Origin: Thauera carbonicopians
Lineage (GTDB): Bacteria > Pseudomonadota > Gammaproteobacteria > Burkholderiales > Rhodocyclaceae
Length of the DNA stretch: 64,000 bases
NCBI RefSeq assembly: GCF_025699485.1
Contig: NZ_JANUXN010000008.1
Location: forward strand, 62,001-126,000
Reading direction: 5' to 3'
Shown here: in pieces, positions 1 through 7,596 of the stretch
How positions within the stretch are numbered: the stretch's first letter is position 1
Layout of the letters: the number at the start of each line of letters is the position of its first letter
The notes under the pieces: generated by a model
Databases searched by the model: none
Told to the model about the DNA's origin: nothing
What the model saw: the letters and a program-made list of their open reading frames with translations, nothing else
Translations under genes and position numbers: made by a program

Positions 1-103
1 CCGCCTGGCTGCGGGTGTTCAACACCGAGATCACGGCAACCAGGCTGACCGGGATAAAGGCGACCAGGACGAAAGCAAGGACGAGCTTGGTCTGTATTTT
101 CAT
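1..103 (-). CDS. N-terminus of a membrane-anchored protein (cut by window edge)
   Basis: Only the first 34 codons are in the window. They read MKIQTKLVLAFVLVAFIPVS and continue as one hydrophobic segment, typical of the first membrane helix of a sensor kinase, chemotaxis receptor or GGDEF/EAL protein (the charged start followed by a long helix is the usual pattern). No Shine-Dalgarno is obvious; in-frame ATGs at 115 and 118 are alternative starts. The function cannot be decided from this fragment. Confidence 0.6.
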   Translation of the reverse strand, partial: MKIQTKLVLAFVLVAFIPVSLVAVISVLNTRSQA

Positions 104-460
104 TGTGATAACCATCATGCATTGGGGTTGGGCGCAAACGGCTGCGGCACGGTGACATGTGCGGCGATCTGCTGCCGGCCCTGTATCGGCTCGATGGGGG
201 CGAATCTTTAGCGGGGATTCCGGCCATGACGGGAAACAAGGCGGCTTCGCGCCTGTTTTTTTGTCCGCCGGGCCGCCCCAAGGCAAAAAGCGCCCCCTGA
301 GGGGCAGCGAGTCCGCGAAGCGGATGAGCGTGGGGGCATTTTTCGCCTGATGGCCCGCGCGTATCCGAAGCGCCGGGACTTGCTCCCGCGGGAGGGCGCC
401 CCTGCCGGGCGCACAATGAAAAAGGGCCAGCACTTTTCAGCGCTGACCCTTCGAATGCTT
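104..460. other. Intergenic region with two terminator-like structures
   Basis: There is no convincing gene here. Positions 239-262 form a short stem (AGGCG/CGCCT) followed by seven T on the plus strand. Positions 287-345 form a larger GC-rich fold: GCGCCCCCTGAGGGGC, an inner TCCGC/GCGGA hairpin, and a closing GTGGGGGC followed by five T. The second resembles GC-rich intergenic elements common in betaproteobacteria. Neither lies behind a plus-strand gene in the window. Short ORFs across this stretch look like chance frames. Confidence 0.55.
418..450 (-). terminator. Rho-independent terminator of tRNA-Asp
   Basis: Read on the minus strand, AGGGTCAGC and GCTGGCCCT pair (one G-U) around a short loop and are followed by a T run. 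The hairpin lies directly downstream of the tRNA-Asp gene. Confidence 0.8.
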
Positions 461-537
461 TGGCGGAGTGGACGGGGCTCGAACCCGCGACCCCCGGCGT
501 GACAGGCCGGTATTCTAACCAACTGAACTACCACTCC
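461..537 (-). tRNA. tRNA-Asp (anticodon GTC)
   Basis: The reverse complement is a 77-nt cloverleaf beginning GGAGTGGTAGTTCAG and ending in an encoded CCA. The anticodon loop is CTGTCAC, giving GTC, and the T arm carries GGTTCGAGCC. A terminator follows at once, so this is a single-gene transcript. Confidence 0.97.
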
Positions 538-766
538 TGAATCGAGGCCCGCTCGAGCCTCGATCTTGAAACCGGAAATGAAGGCAGAGTGCCCGATTTC
601 CTTCGTAACTGTTTGATCTGGCGGAACTTCATGAAGCGCCGCAGCAGCAGTGCGGCGCATTATCCATGAATGCCCGAGGGCTGGCAACATTTGCGGCAAG
701 GGCTGCAGTGCAGCCCCATGAAGCCCGCAGCGTACAATCGGCCGAACCCCGCAGGAGAGCATCCGG

Positions 767-1411
767 ATGCGCCACATACTTGTCTATGCCGATTCCTTGT
801 CGTGGGGAATCATCCCGACGACGCGCAAGCGTCTGGATTTCGATCGGCGCTGGCCGGGGGTCATGGAGGCGTCGCTGTGTTCTTCAGGCCGGCGGGTTCG
901 CGTCATCGAGGACTGCCTGAATGGCCGGCGCACCGTGTGGGGCGATCCGTTCAAGCCGGGCCGCAACGGCCTCGTCGGCCTGGCGCAGCGGATGGAGATC
1001 CATTCGCCGCTCGACCTGGTCGTCCTGATGCTTGGAACGAACGACTTTCAATCGATGCACGAACACAATGCCTGGCATTCGTCCCAGGGCATCCTCGCCC
1101 TCGTGTCGGCCATCCGCACTGCGCCCATCGAGCCCGGCATGCCGGTGCCGCCCATTCTCGTGATTGCGCCGCCGGCCATCGAGCGCCCGAAAGGGCCGAT
1201 CGCGCCGAAATTCGAAGGCGGCGAGGCCAAGTGCATCGGGCTGGCTGCCGCTTATCGAAAGGTCTGCGATGAAGCCGGCTGCCATTTCTTCGACGCGGGC
1301 AGCGTCACCGCATCGAGCAGGGTCGATGGCGTGCATCTCGATCCGGAACAGCACGAGGCGTTCGGCAAGGCGGTGTCCAACGTGGTGAAGGCCCTGATCT
1401 TCAAGGACTGA
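767..1411 (+). CDS. SGNH/GDSL-family esterase or acyltransferase
   Basis: This 214-residue protein is a single-domain SGNH hydrolase. The nucleophile motif is YADSLSWG (Ser10, with A in place of the usual G of GDS). Block II is around N52-G53, block III is LGTNDF (Asn92), and the C-terminal DGVHLD supplies Asp187 and His190. The YxDSxxWG form is found in aryl esterases and perhydrolase/acyltransferase relatives such as the Mycobacterium smegmatis enzyme. No signal peptide is seen, so it is probably cytoplasmic. AGGAGA lies 7 nt before the ATG. It is monocistronic. The substrate is not predictable. Confidence 0.85.
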   Translation: MRHILVYADSLSWGIIPTTRKRLDFDRRWPGVMEASLCSSGRRVRVIEDCLNGRRTVWGDPFKPGRNGLVGLAQRMEIHSPLDLVVLMLGTNDFQSMHEHNAWHSSQGILALVSAIRTAPIEPGMPVPPILVIAPPAIERPKGPIAPKFEGGEAKCIGLAAAYRKVCDEAGCHFFDAGSVTASSRVDGVHLDPEQHEAFGKAVSNVVKALIFKD

Positions 1412-1521
1412 GCATTCGCAAGAGGTGTCCGCTTCATGCGGCAGGAAGAGGGTTGCCGCCGGGGACCGCGCACCGGTGGCATCCAGCGGATGCCGAGAAA
1501 CCGGTTCGTGTTCCGGTATTT

Positions 1522-1537
1522 ATGTAGTAAGCTACAT
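1522..1537. promoter_or_regulatory. Palindromic operator upstream of the marR gene
   Basis: ATGTAG-TAAG-CTACAT is a perfect 6-bp inverted repeat ending 11 nt before the marR start codon. A close relative occurs before the next operon at 2116-2137. The size and symmetry suit a MarR-type dimer, so autoregulation is inferred. Confidence 0.6.
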
Positions 1538-1548
1538 TTAAGCCAAGG

Positions 1549-2058
1549 ATGAATTCCATGTTCGAACTCAAGGACCTGCCCAGTTACGACACCCTCGCGG
1601 CCTTCGGCGAAGCCTATGGCAACCCCGATGTCGATGGCCTGCACACCTGGCTGCTGTGGGCCTCGGCCACCAAGGAGATGCTGTCTGCCTTCGAGGGCAA
1701 TCTTGCCCGCAATGGCGGCCTGTCGCAGTCGCAGTTCTTCGTGCTGATTCTGCTCAAGCGCAAACCCGCCGGCCTGAGCGTGGGGGCTCTGGCGCAGGGT
1801 GTGGGCGTCACTTCGCAGACCATGACACGCATCATCGACCGCATGGAGGGCGAATGCCTGTGCCGGCGCGAACCCGATCCGCACGACCGCCGCGCCTGGC
1901 TGGTGAAGCTGGCGGAGCGGGGCGAGGCGCTGCTGGGCAAGGCGTTGCCGGCACACTACGCGTGGGTGGCGAATCTGATGCGCCACTTCAGCGCGAAGGA
2001 GCGGCAGCTGCTGAAGCAGCTCATGAGCAAGCTGCATCAGGCGGGCGTGGCACAGTAG
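1549..2058 (+). CDS. MarR-family transcriptional regulator
   Basis: This 169-residue protein has the MarR winged-helix layout: an N-terminal dimerisation helix, a helix-turn-helix in LSVGALAQGVGVTSQTMTRI (about residues 80-100), and the wing motif with DPHDRRAWLVKLAERG after it. The DxRxxxxxLT-like wing is diagnostic. The ATG at 1549 is preceded by AAGGA, though M4 at 1558 is possible. A palindrome overlaps its leader and a similar one precedes the downstream hydrolase-monooxygenase pair, so it probably represses itself and that pair in response to a small aromatic or phenolic ligand. The ligand is unknown. Confidence 0.9.
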   Translation: MNSMFELKDLPSYDTLAAFGEAYGNPDVDGLHTWLLWASATKEMLSAFEGNLARNGGLSQSQFFVLILLKRKPAGLSVGALAQGVGVTSQTMTRIIDRMEGECLCRREPDPHDRRAWLVKLAERGEALLGKALPAHYAWVANLMRHFSAKERQLLKQLMSKLHQAGVAQ

Positions 2059-2115
2059 TTCCTGGATATCAGGACAGTCGAAGCGGAGGCTTGCGAGACG
2101 CTGCATCATTGCCGT

Positions 2116-2137
2116 AAATATGTAGCTGGCTGTATTT
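2116..2137. promoter_or_regulatory. Second MarR-type operator, before the hydrolase operon
   Basis: The imperfect palindrome ATGTAG-CTGG-CTGTATTT matches the marR operator (ATGTAG-TAAG-CTACATTT) in both half-sites. It lies about 118 nt upstream of the hydrolase start, where it could cover a promoter. Confidence 0.5.
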
Positions 2138-2254
2138 CAGCCATGAATCAATACCGTATCGGATGCCGGCCATCAGCACGTGCATGCTAGCTGCCGGTCA
2201 TGCACGACACCGCGCCGTGCCGGCCATTTTTTGCCTTTACCAAGGAGATCGAGC

Positions 2255-2914
2255 ATGACTGCAACCCGTTCCATCGAATCCCCGGCGTCCGTCGGCAGGC
2301 CTGCGCTTGCGCGCAGCGCCTTCGTGTTCATCGAGTTCCAGAACGAATGGCTGGACGCTGCCGGGCCGCTCAACCGCATGATGCAGGACCGGGCCCTGTT
2401 CGACGGCGCAGTGGCCAATGCCGCAAGAATCATTGCGCGTGCCAGGGCTCTGAATGCCAACATCGTGCATGCCGGCCTGATGCTGGCTGAAGACCCCGAC
2501 TACCTGGTTTTCGGCAGGGGCGAAGGCAAGTCGGGTCTCAAGGGGGCGATACCCGGCGCCGCCACCTGGCGCGACGCCGAGCGCGTGCGCTTTCCGGAGC
2601 CCTTCACGCCCAGGCGTGGAGAGTTCGTCGTCGCGGGCCGCTCGGGTGCCAGCGTCATCACCAACTCCAACCTGGATCCCTACCTGCGCAACAACGGCAT
2701 CGACCATTTGTACTTGCTCGGCTTCGCCCTGCACGTCTGCGTCGAATCGACGCTGCGCCATGCACACGATCTCGGCTATGAAGTCACCGTGGTCAGCGAT
2801 GCTGCCCCCGCTTTCACTGCGCAGCAGCAGGCGCACGTCATCGGGCAGGTCGTGCATCACTTCGGCCGCAGCATGACGACGGATGAACTGCTCGGAGCGC
2901 TGGACCATGTTTGA
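2255..2914 (+). CDS. Isochorismatase-like cysteine hydrolase
   Basis: This 219-residue protein has the isochorismatase-like fold, with the catalytic cysteine in GFALHVCVEST (Cys162) preceded by the usual hydrophobic strand. The first triad position is Glu27 in FIEFQNEW, where most members have Asp, and the usual catalytic Lys near residue 128 is replaced by GRSG (Arg129 may stand in). These changes suggest an unusual substrate or altered chemistry. The start at 2255 is chosen because AAGGAG sits 9 nt upstream; an upstream in-frame start at 2180 lacks a ribosome site. It overlaps the monooxygenase gene by 8 nt and probably shares MarR control. Confidence 0.85.
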   Translation: MTATRSIESPASVGRPALARSAFVFIEFQNEWLDAAGPLNRMMQDRALFDGAVANAARIIARARALNANIVHAGLMLAEDPDYLVFGRGEGKSGLKGAIPGAATWRDAERVRFPEPFTPRRGEFVVAGRSGASVITNSNLDPYLRNNGIDHLYLLGFALHVCVESTLRHAHDLGYEVTVVSDAAPAFTAQQQAHVIGQVVHHFGRSMTTDELLGALDHV

Positions 2915-3200
2915 ACCAGGCTTCTACGTGACCGCCGAGCTGCGGCTGAAGGATGCTTCCCGGGTCGCAGCGGCGCGACAGGCGCTCGCTGGCCTGGTGC
3001 GCAGGACCCTGGCCGAGCCGGGATGCTCGATCTTCACGGTGCATCACGACACGGCGGTGCCGACGCGCTTTCTTCTGTGGGAGCGCTTCGAGGACGAGGC
3101 GGCTTTCAAGCGGCATTTCGAGGAGGCGCATACCCTGGCGTATCTGGAAATGGAGCTGACCGAAGTCGTGCGGCATTTCGTCACCGACGTGCTTGGATGA
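2907..3200 (+). CDS. Antibiotic-biosynthesis-monooxygenase-domain protein (putative quinol monooxygenase)
   Basis: This 97-residue protein is a single ABM-type ferredoxin-like domain: a beta strand (FYVTAELRLKD), a helix (RQALAGLVRRTLAEPGC), then FTVHHD and FLLWERFEDEAAFKRHFEE, closing with the strand-helix around the H-T-x-Y motif. Such cofactor-free proteins oxidise quinols or other small phenolics. It starts inside the end of the hydrolase gene and is likely translationally coupled. With a MarR regulator beside it, a role in aromatic or quinone stress is a reasonable inference. Confidence 0.8.
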   Translation: MFEPGFYVTAELRLKDASRVAAARQALAGLVRRTLAEPGCSIFTVHHDTAVPTRFLLWERFEDEAAFKRHFEEAHTLAYLEMELTEVVRHFVTDVLG

Positions 3201-3353
3201 TGCCGGCCCGCTGCCCGGCTTGCGATTGAATTGCCGTCGTCGGCATCACATGGAGAACGAGTGGACAGTTGGCATCGTACCGGGTGCAAGGTGGCCGGCT
3301 TCTGCCTGTAGTCCGTTTAGGGCCACAATGCACGGCAGAAAAAGGCGGGGTTC

Positions 3354-4109
3354 ATGGATTCGATCTATTTCATGGTGGCGGCAGGGGCCGTGGTGGCAGG
3401 CTTCGTGCAAGGCCTGTCGGGTTTTGCCTTCGGCATGGTCTCGATGTCGATCTGGGCCTGGGTGCTGGACCCGCACCTGGCGGCGGTGCTAGCGGTATTC
3501 GGCGGACTCACCGGCCAGATCATCGCCGCCGTCACGGTGCGGCGTGGCTTCGATCTGGCCAAGCTGCTGCCCTTCGCGCTGGGCGGGCTTGCGGGCGTGC
3601 CGCTGGGGGTGTGGGTGCTGCCGCATCTGGATGTGGCGCTGTTCAAGGCCGTGCTGGGCACGCTGCTGGTGCTCTGGTGCCCGGCCATGCTGATGTCGGC
3701 CAAGTTGCCGCGCATCGAGCGCGGCGGGCTGCTGGCCGATGCGTCGGTGGGCATTGCGGGTGGGGTGATGGGCGGCATCGGCGGTTTCACCGGTGTGCTG
3801 CCCACGCTGTGGGGCACGCTGCGCGGCTGGCCCAAGGATGAACTGCGCGCCGTGGTCCAGAACTTCAACCTGGCGATGCTCGCCGTGACCATGGGCACTT
3901 ATCTCGCCACCGGCCTCGTCACGGCGCGCCATCTGCCGTTCTTCGGCATCGTGGCGCTGGCAGTGCTGGTACCGGTGCTGCTGGGCGCGCGGCTGTATGC
4001 CGGCATCAGCGAGGAACGTTTCCGCCAGATCGTGCTGGGGCTGCTGACCGCATCCGGCGTGGCGCTGCTGGCGTCGGCCGTGCCGGTGCTGGCGCGGCGC
4101 TTGCTGTGA
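3354..4109 (+). CDS. TSUP (TauE/SafE) family membrane permease
   Basis: This 251-residue protein is almost entirely hydrophobic with about eight membrane helices. It carries the duplicated TSUP signature: a first G-rich segment GFVQGLSGFAFGMVSMS and a second GGVMGGIGGFTGV after the midpoint. The family exports sulfite, sulfoacetate and similar organosulfur or organic anions, or takes up anions. Nothing nearby identifies the substrate. It ends 12 nt before the fluoride riboswitch and is transcribed in the same direction. Confidence 0.88.
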   Translation: MDSIYFMVAAGAVVAGFVQGLSGFAFGMVSMSIWAWVLDPHLAAVLAVFGGLTGQIIAAVTVRRGFDLAKLLPFALGGLAGVPLGVWVLPHLDVALFKAVLGTLLVLWCPAMLMSAKLPRIERGGLLADASVGIAGGVMGGIGGFTGVLPTLWGTLRGWPKDELRAVVQNFNLAMLAVTMGTYLATGLVTARHLPFFGIVALAVLVPVLLGARLYAGISEERFRQIVLGLLTASGVALLASAVPVLARRLL

Positions 4110-4120
4110 GGCGCTATACT

Positions 4121-4203
4121 GGCGGGCGGAGATGGCATTCCTCCCTTAACCGCCGCAGCGCGCGGCTGATGATGCCTACGACTGGCCGGACGGGCCGCGT
4201 AGG
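4121..4203 (+). ncRNA. Fluoride riboswitch (crcB motif) with expression platform
   Basis: The aptamer shows the conserved blocks in order: GGCGGAGATGGCATTCCTCC, then TTAACCGCC, then GCTGATGATGCCTAC. These form the known pseudoknotted fluoride-binding core. Just downstream, CCTACG (4175-4180, the aptamer 3' end) can pair with CGTAGG (4198-4203) around a GGCC/GGCC inner stem, giving an alternative helix. No T run follows it, so control may be at translation or by a Rho-type mechanism. crcB follows at 4252. Confidence 0.92.
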
Positions 4204-4251
4204 TGTGTGCTGCCTGTCCTGATGACGATCGAATGAAAAGGACGATGCAGC

Positions 4252-4635
4252 ATGTGGAAACCCATCATCGCCATTGCCGTCGGCTCGGTGCTCGGCGGCC
4301 TGCTGCGCTGGGGCCTGGGCCTCAAGCTGAACAGCCTGTTCCCCGCGATGCCGCCCGGCACGCTGGCGGCCAATCTGATCGCCGGCTACCTGGTCGGTCT
4401 CGCCGTGGCCTTTTTCGCCCAGATGCCCAGCCTGTCGCCGGAATGGCGGCTGCTGATCATCACCGGTTTCTGCGGCGGGCTGTCCACCTTCTCGACCTTC
4501 TCGGCCGAGATCGTCCACCTGTTGCAGCGCGGCCTGTATGCAGGGGCGATGGGGGCGGTCGCCATTCACGTCGCCGGTTCGGTGGCGATGACGCTGGCGG
4601 GCATCGCCACGGTGGCGTGGCTGCGGGCTTCGTGA
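4252..4635 (+). CDS. crcB: Fluoride ion channel CrcB (Fluc)
   Basis: This 127-residue protein has four membrane helices and works as a dual-topology dimer exporting fluoride. Visible signatures are [13 protein letters not shown] at the N-terminus, [14 protein letters not shown] (the conserved Asn in the pore region) and [15 protein letters not shown], which holds the sodium-site and phenylalanine-box region. AAGGA lies 9 nt before the ATG. The upstream fluoride riboswitch fixes its role in fluoride resistance. Confidence 0.97.
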   Translation: MWKPIIAIAVGSVLGGLLRWGLGLKLNSLFPAMPPGTLAANLIAGYLVGLAVAFFAQMPSLSPEWRLLIITGFCGGLSTFSTFSAEIVHLLQRGLYAGAMGAVAIHVAGSVAMTLAGIATVAWLRAS

Positions 4636-4642
4636 TGCGGCA

Positions 4643-5887
4643 TCAGCCGGTGCCGGCGGCGCCGGCATCGGGCACCTGCCGTTTCATCGCCAGCGCGAGC
4701 GCCGCCACTGCGAGCGCGAGCGGCACGAAGGACACCCACAGCACCGTGTTCCAGCCATAGGCCGACAGCAGGCCGCCCGACGAGAACGAACCCAGCGCCA
4801 TCAGGCCGAACACGATGAAGTCGTTGAACGACTGCACCCGCGTCTTCTCTTCCGGCCGGTGGCACTCCAGCACCAGCGCGGAAGCGCCGAGGAAGCCGAA
4901 GTTCCAGCCCAGGCCCAGCAGGATCAGCGACCACCAGAAATGCACCACCTCCGCGCCCACCAGTCCGGCGGCAGCGGACAGGCCGATGAGCAGCAGGCCC
5001 GCCGTCGCCACGCGCCCGGCGCCGAAGCGGCCGATCAGGCTGCCGGTGAAGAAGCTGGGCGCATACATGGCGATGACGTGCCACTGCAGGCCGAGGTTGG
5101 CCGATGTCTGGGAATGCCCGTGCATGTGCATCGCCAGCGGCGCGGCCGTCATCAGGAAGTTCATCAGCATGTAGGACACCGCGCCGCAGATCGCCGCGGC
5201 GACGAAGCGCGGCTGGCGCGCGATCACGGCGAGCGGACGACCTCCGCCGGCCATTTCGTCTGCTGTCGGCATCGGCAGGCGTACGCCGAGCAGGATGAAG
5301 GCCGAGATCGCGGCGACCGCGGCCTGCACCAGATAGGTGGCGGCGAACAGGTGCGGCTGCCACAGGTCCATCGTCCAGGTCACGAGCTGCGGCCCGACCA
5401 CGCCCGCCGCCACGCCGCCGGCCATCACCAGCGACAGCGCCCGTGCCCGCCGCTGCGGCGCCACGCCGTCGGCGGCAGCGAAGCGGAAGCTCTGTACCAC
5501 GGCGGCATAGCTGCCGGCGAAGAAGGTGGCGAGGCAGAACAGCCAGAACGATTCGATGACGACCGCCAGCAGCGCCAGCAGTCCGCCCAGCACGCCGGCC
5601 GCGGTGCCGACCAGGAAGGCCGCCAGCCGCCCCCGGCGCCGCGCCAGCGACCCCAGCGGCAGGATGCAGGCCGCCATGCCCACGACGAAGATGGATACGG
5701 GCAGGGTCGCCAGCATCGGCGACGGCGCCAGCGCGTTGCCGACGATGGCGCCGGTGGCGAAGATCACCACCGCGTTTGCGCCGGCCAGTGCCTGCGCGAT
5801 GGCAAGCCGCCAGATGTTGCCGCGCTGGGTTTTCTCGGGCAGCAGGTCGGGGGTGGAGTTCATGGTGGCCGTGTGTTCGTTGGTCAT
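4643..5887 (-). CDS. Major facilitator superfamily transporter
   Basis: This 414-residue protein has twelve predicted membrane helices and the loop 2-3 motif SLARRRGRLAAFLVG. The second half repeats the pattern (GRFGAGRVATAGLL). The histidine-rich stretch APLAMHMHGHSQT before helix 8 occurs in a subgroup of putative exporters. The ATG at 5887 has a weak ribosome site; M9 at 5863 is an alternative. It converges on crcB with a 7-nt gap. The substrate is unknown. Confidence 0.85.
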   Translation of the reverse strand: MTNEHTATMNSTPDLLPEKTQRGNIWRLAIAQALAGANAVVIFATGAIVGNALAPSPMLATLPVSIFVVGMAACILPLGSLARRRGRLAAFLVGTAAGVLGGLLALLAVVIESFWLFCLATFFAGSYAAVVQSFRFAAADGVAPQRRARALSLVMAGGVAAGVVGPQLVTWTMDLWQPHLFAATYLVQAAVAAISAFILLGVRLPMPTADEMAGGGRPLAVIARQPRFVAAAICGAVSYMLMNFLMTAAPLAMHMHGHSQTSANLGLQWHVIAMYAPSFFTGSLIGRFGAGRVATAGLLLIGLSAAAGLVGAEVVHFWWSLILLGLGWNFGFLGASALVLECHRPEEKTRVQSFNDFIVFGLMALGSFSSGGLLSAYGWNTVLWVSFVPLALAVAALALAMKRQVPDAGAAGTG

Positions 5888-5922
5888 TGTTTTTTTGTCG
5901 TGCCGTGATGGACCGCCTGTGC

Positions 5923-6636
5923 TCACATGCGGCTGTCTTGCGGGCCGGCGAGCGCCAGTGCGGCGAATCGCGCCAGCAGGCTGGCTGCTTCGGGCGTCGG
6001 ATGGGCGGTGGCGCCGGCTGCCGGGATGAGCCGGTCGAGATAGCCCTGCATCGCAGCGGCGGAGAATTCGGGGTGGAATTGTACGCCCCAGGCGCATTTG
6101 CCGATGCGGAACGCCTGATGCGGCTCGTGCGTGTTGTGCGCCAGCCGGACGGCGCCGGGTGGCAGTTCCAGCGCCGATTGCCGATGCACCAGCTGGGCAG
6201 GGAAGCCTTCGGGCAAGGCCGCGAACAAGGGGTCTTGCCGGGCGGCAGGCGTCAACTCGATGGTGTGGGTGCCGATTTCCAGCCCCGCTGGATGGTCGTC
6301 CACCCGCCCGCCCAGTGCATGGGCCAGCAACTGGTGGCCGTAGCAGATGCCGAGCACGGGCACTTCCGCATCCACGCAGGCCTTCAGCCATCGACCCAGC
6401 CGTTCGCTCCAGGCGGCCCGCTCGCTCACCATCGCATGCGAGCCGGTGACGACCACGCCGGCGATGCCCGCCGGATTCGGCAGGGTCGGGCTGGTGCGCG
6501 CGTCCAGGCAGCGGTGCGGGGTAGATGGTCCCAGTCCGGCGGCGATCCAGTCGCCGAAATCGCCTGCCGAATCCCGGGCGTGACGGATTTCGGCATGGGG
6601 TTCGCCGGTGACGGCGATGAGGATGGGCTTCTGCAT
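5923..6636 (-). CDS. Class I glutamine amidotransferase (GuaA-like domain)
   Basis: This 237-residue stand-alone amidotransferase domain has the nucleophile in VLGICYGHQLLAHALGG and the remaining triad in VQFHPE. That pattern is the Cys-His-Glu triad of the GMP-synthase-type family, many of which are gamma-glutamyl hydrolases or amidases acting on small amines. The start at 6636 has AGG upstream; M at 6663 would add nine residues. The next gene downstream is the MFS transporter, 35 nt away, so the two may form an operon. No partner synthetase is present. Confidence 0.85.
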   Translation of the reverse strand: MQKPILIAVTGEPHAEIRHARDSAGDFGDWIAAGLGPSTPHRCLDARTSPTLPNPAGIAGVVVTGSHAMVSERAAWSERLGRWLKACVDAEVPVLGICYGHQLLAHALGGRVDDHPAGLEIGTHTIELTPAARQDPLFAALPEGFPAQLVHRQSALELPPGAVRLAHNTHEPHQAFRIGKCAWGVQFHPEFSAAAMQGYLDRLIPAAGATAHPTPEAASLLARFAALALAGPQDSRM

Positions 6637-6925
6637 GGAACCTGATGTATTGAGGAAAGGCATGCCAGCAAGTTTAGCGATCCGGCGGGAAGCCGGTGTC
6701 GGCAAGCGACGGCAATTCGGCGCTTCCGACGAGGAAGCCGCAGCAGCCGGAAATGCCAAGGTCGATCCGAGCCTCCATCGTACCGAAATGGCCGTGCCGG
6801 GCATGAGTGCGCATGCCGGATGGGCCGATGGCGAGCAGGCGCATCGGCAGGCGGCATGGCTCGTGCTGGCGCGAGGCCACCGGGGGCGGTACTCTCTTGC
6901 GCGCCCCGTTCCACGGAGATCCATC

Positions 6926-7474
6926 GTGACGCACATCCTTCTGCCCGCCTTGCTGCTCGTCGCTTCCGGCTTGTCCCATGCCGGCACCGAGGCGGAAGAA
7001 CGGCTTGAAGCCCTGGGGGTGCTGATCGAGCATTCAGAGACCGTGGCCTGCGACACCACTTTCATCGGCCACAAGTCCGCCAGGGAACTGCTCAGGAACG
7101 TCCACGCCATGGAGCGCGACGAGGAAATCGGCAGCGCCACCTACTACATCCTGTGGGGCGGCGACATGGGCTGCAATCGCGGCGCGGGCACGTCCTCGTG
7201 GTTCGTCAGCGAAGTCGGGCGCCATTCGGATTCGAGGCCGTTCATGGTCCGGACCAACCATGTTTTCGGCGAGCAGTTCGCCAGCGAGGTCAACCCGAGG
7301 TTCATCAGGGAGCTGAAGAAGACGGGCGACAGGCAGTTCGTCGTCATCTCCTCCGAGCACGCCGAAAGCGATGCCAACAACTTCCCCAGCAAGCGGTATC
7401 GCTACACGCTGGAAATGCGGCAAGGGGTCTGGCAGGTGGTCGACAGGAAGTTTCTTGGCAGGAACGAGTATTGA
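6926..7474 (+). CDS. Secreted hypothetical protein
   Basis: This 182-residue protein starts with a GTG preceded by GGAG. The N-terminus is a clear Sec signal peptide (THILLPALLLVASGLSHA, cleavage probable after SHA). The mature part has two cysteines (CDTTF and GDMGCN) that could form a disulfide, and an aromatic-rich core WGGDMGCNRGAGTSSWFV. I do not recognise a characterised family; the protein is probably periplasmic. It stands alone between divergent and downstream unrelated genes. Confidence 0.7.
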   Translation: MTHILLPALLLVASGLSHAGTEAEERLEALGVLIEHSETVACDTTFIGHKSARELLRNVHAMERDEEIGSATYYILWGGDMGCNRGAGTSSWFVSEVGRHSDSRPFMVRTNHVFGEQFASEVNPRFIRELKKTGDRQFVVISSEHAESDANNFPSKRYRYTLEMRQGVWQVVDRKFLGRNEY

Positions 7475-7596
7475 TGCTTCACTTCAGTGAGTCGGCTGGT
7501 GCCAGTTCCTGAGGTGTGTGCGGCTGGCGCGGTTATTGCATCTGACCGGTACGGTAGCCATCTCTTCCCGGGATGCACCAGCAAGGAGCACGCCAA

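Noticed and set aside
159-350. Small ORF of 63 codons near the left edge
   Set aside because: It runs through two terminator-like hairpins, has no ribosome site and no recognisable protein features.
7475-7596. Possible purine or xanthine riboswitch before the NCS1 permease
   Set aside because: No conserved aptamer block could be identified in the 122-nt leader.
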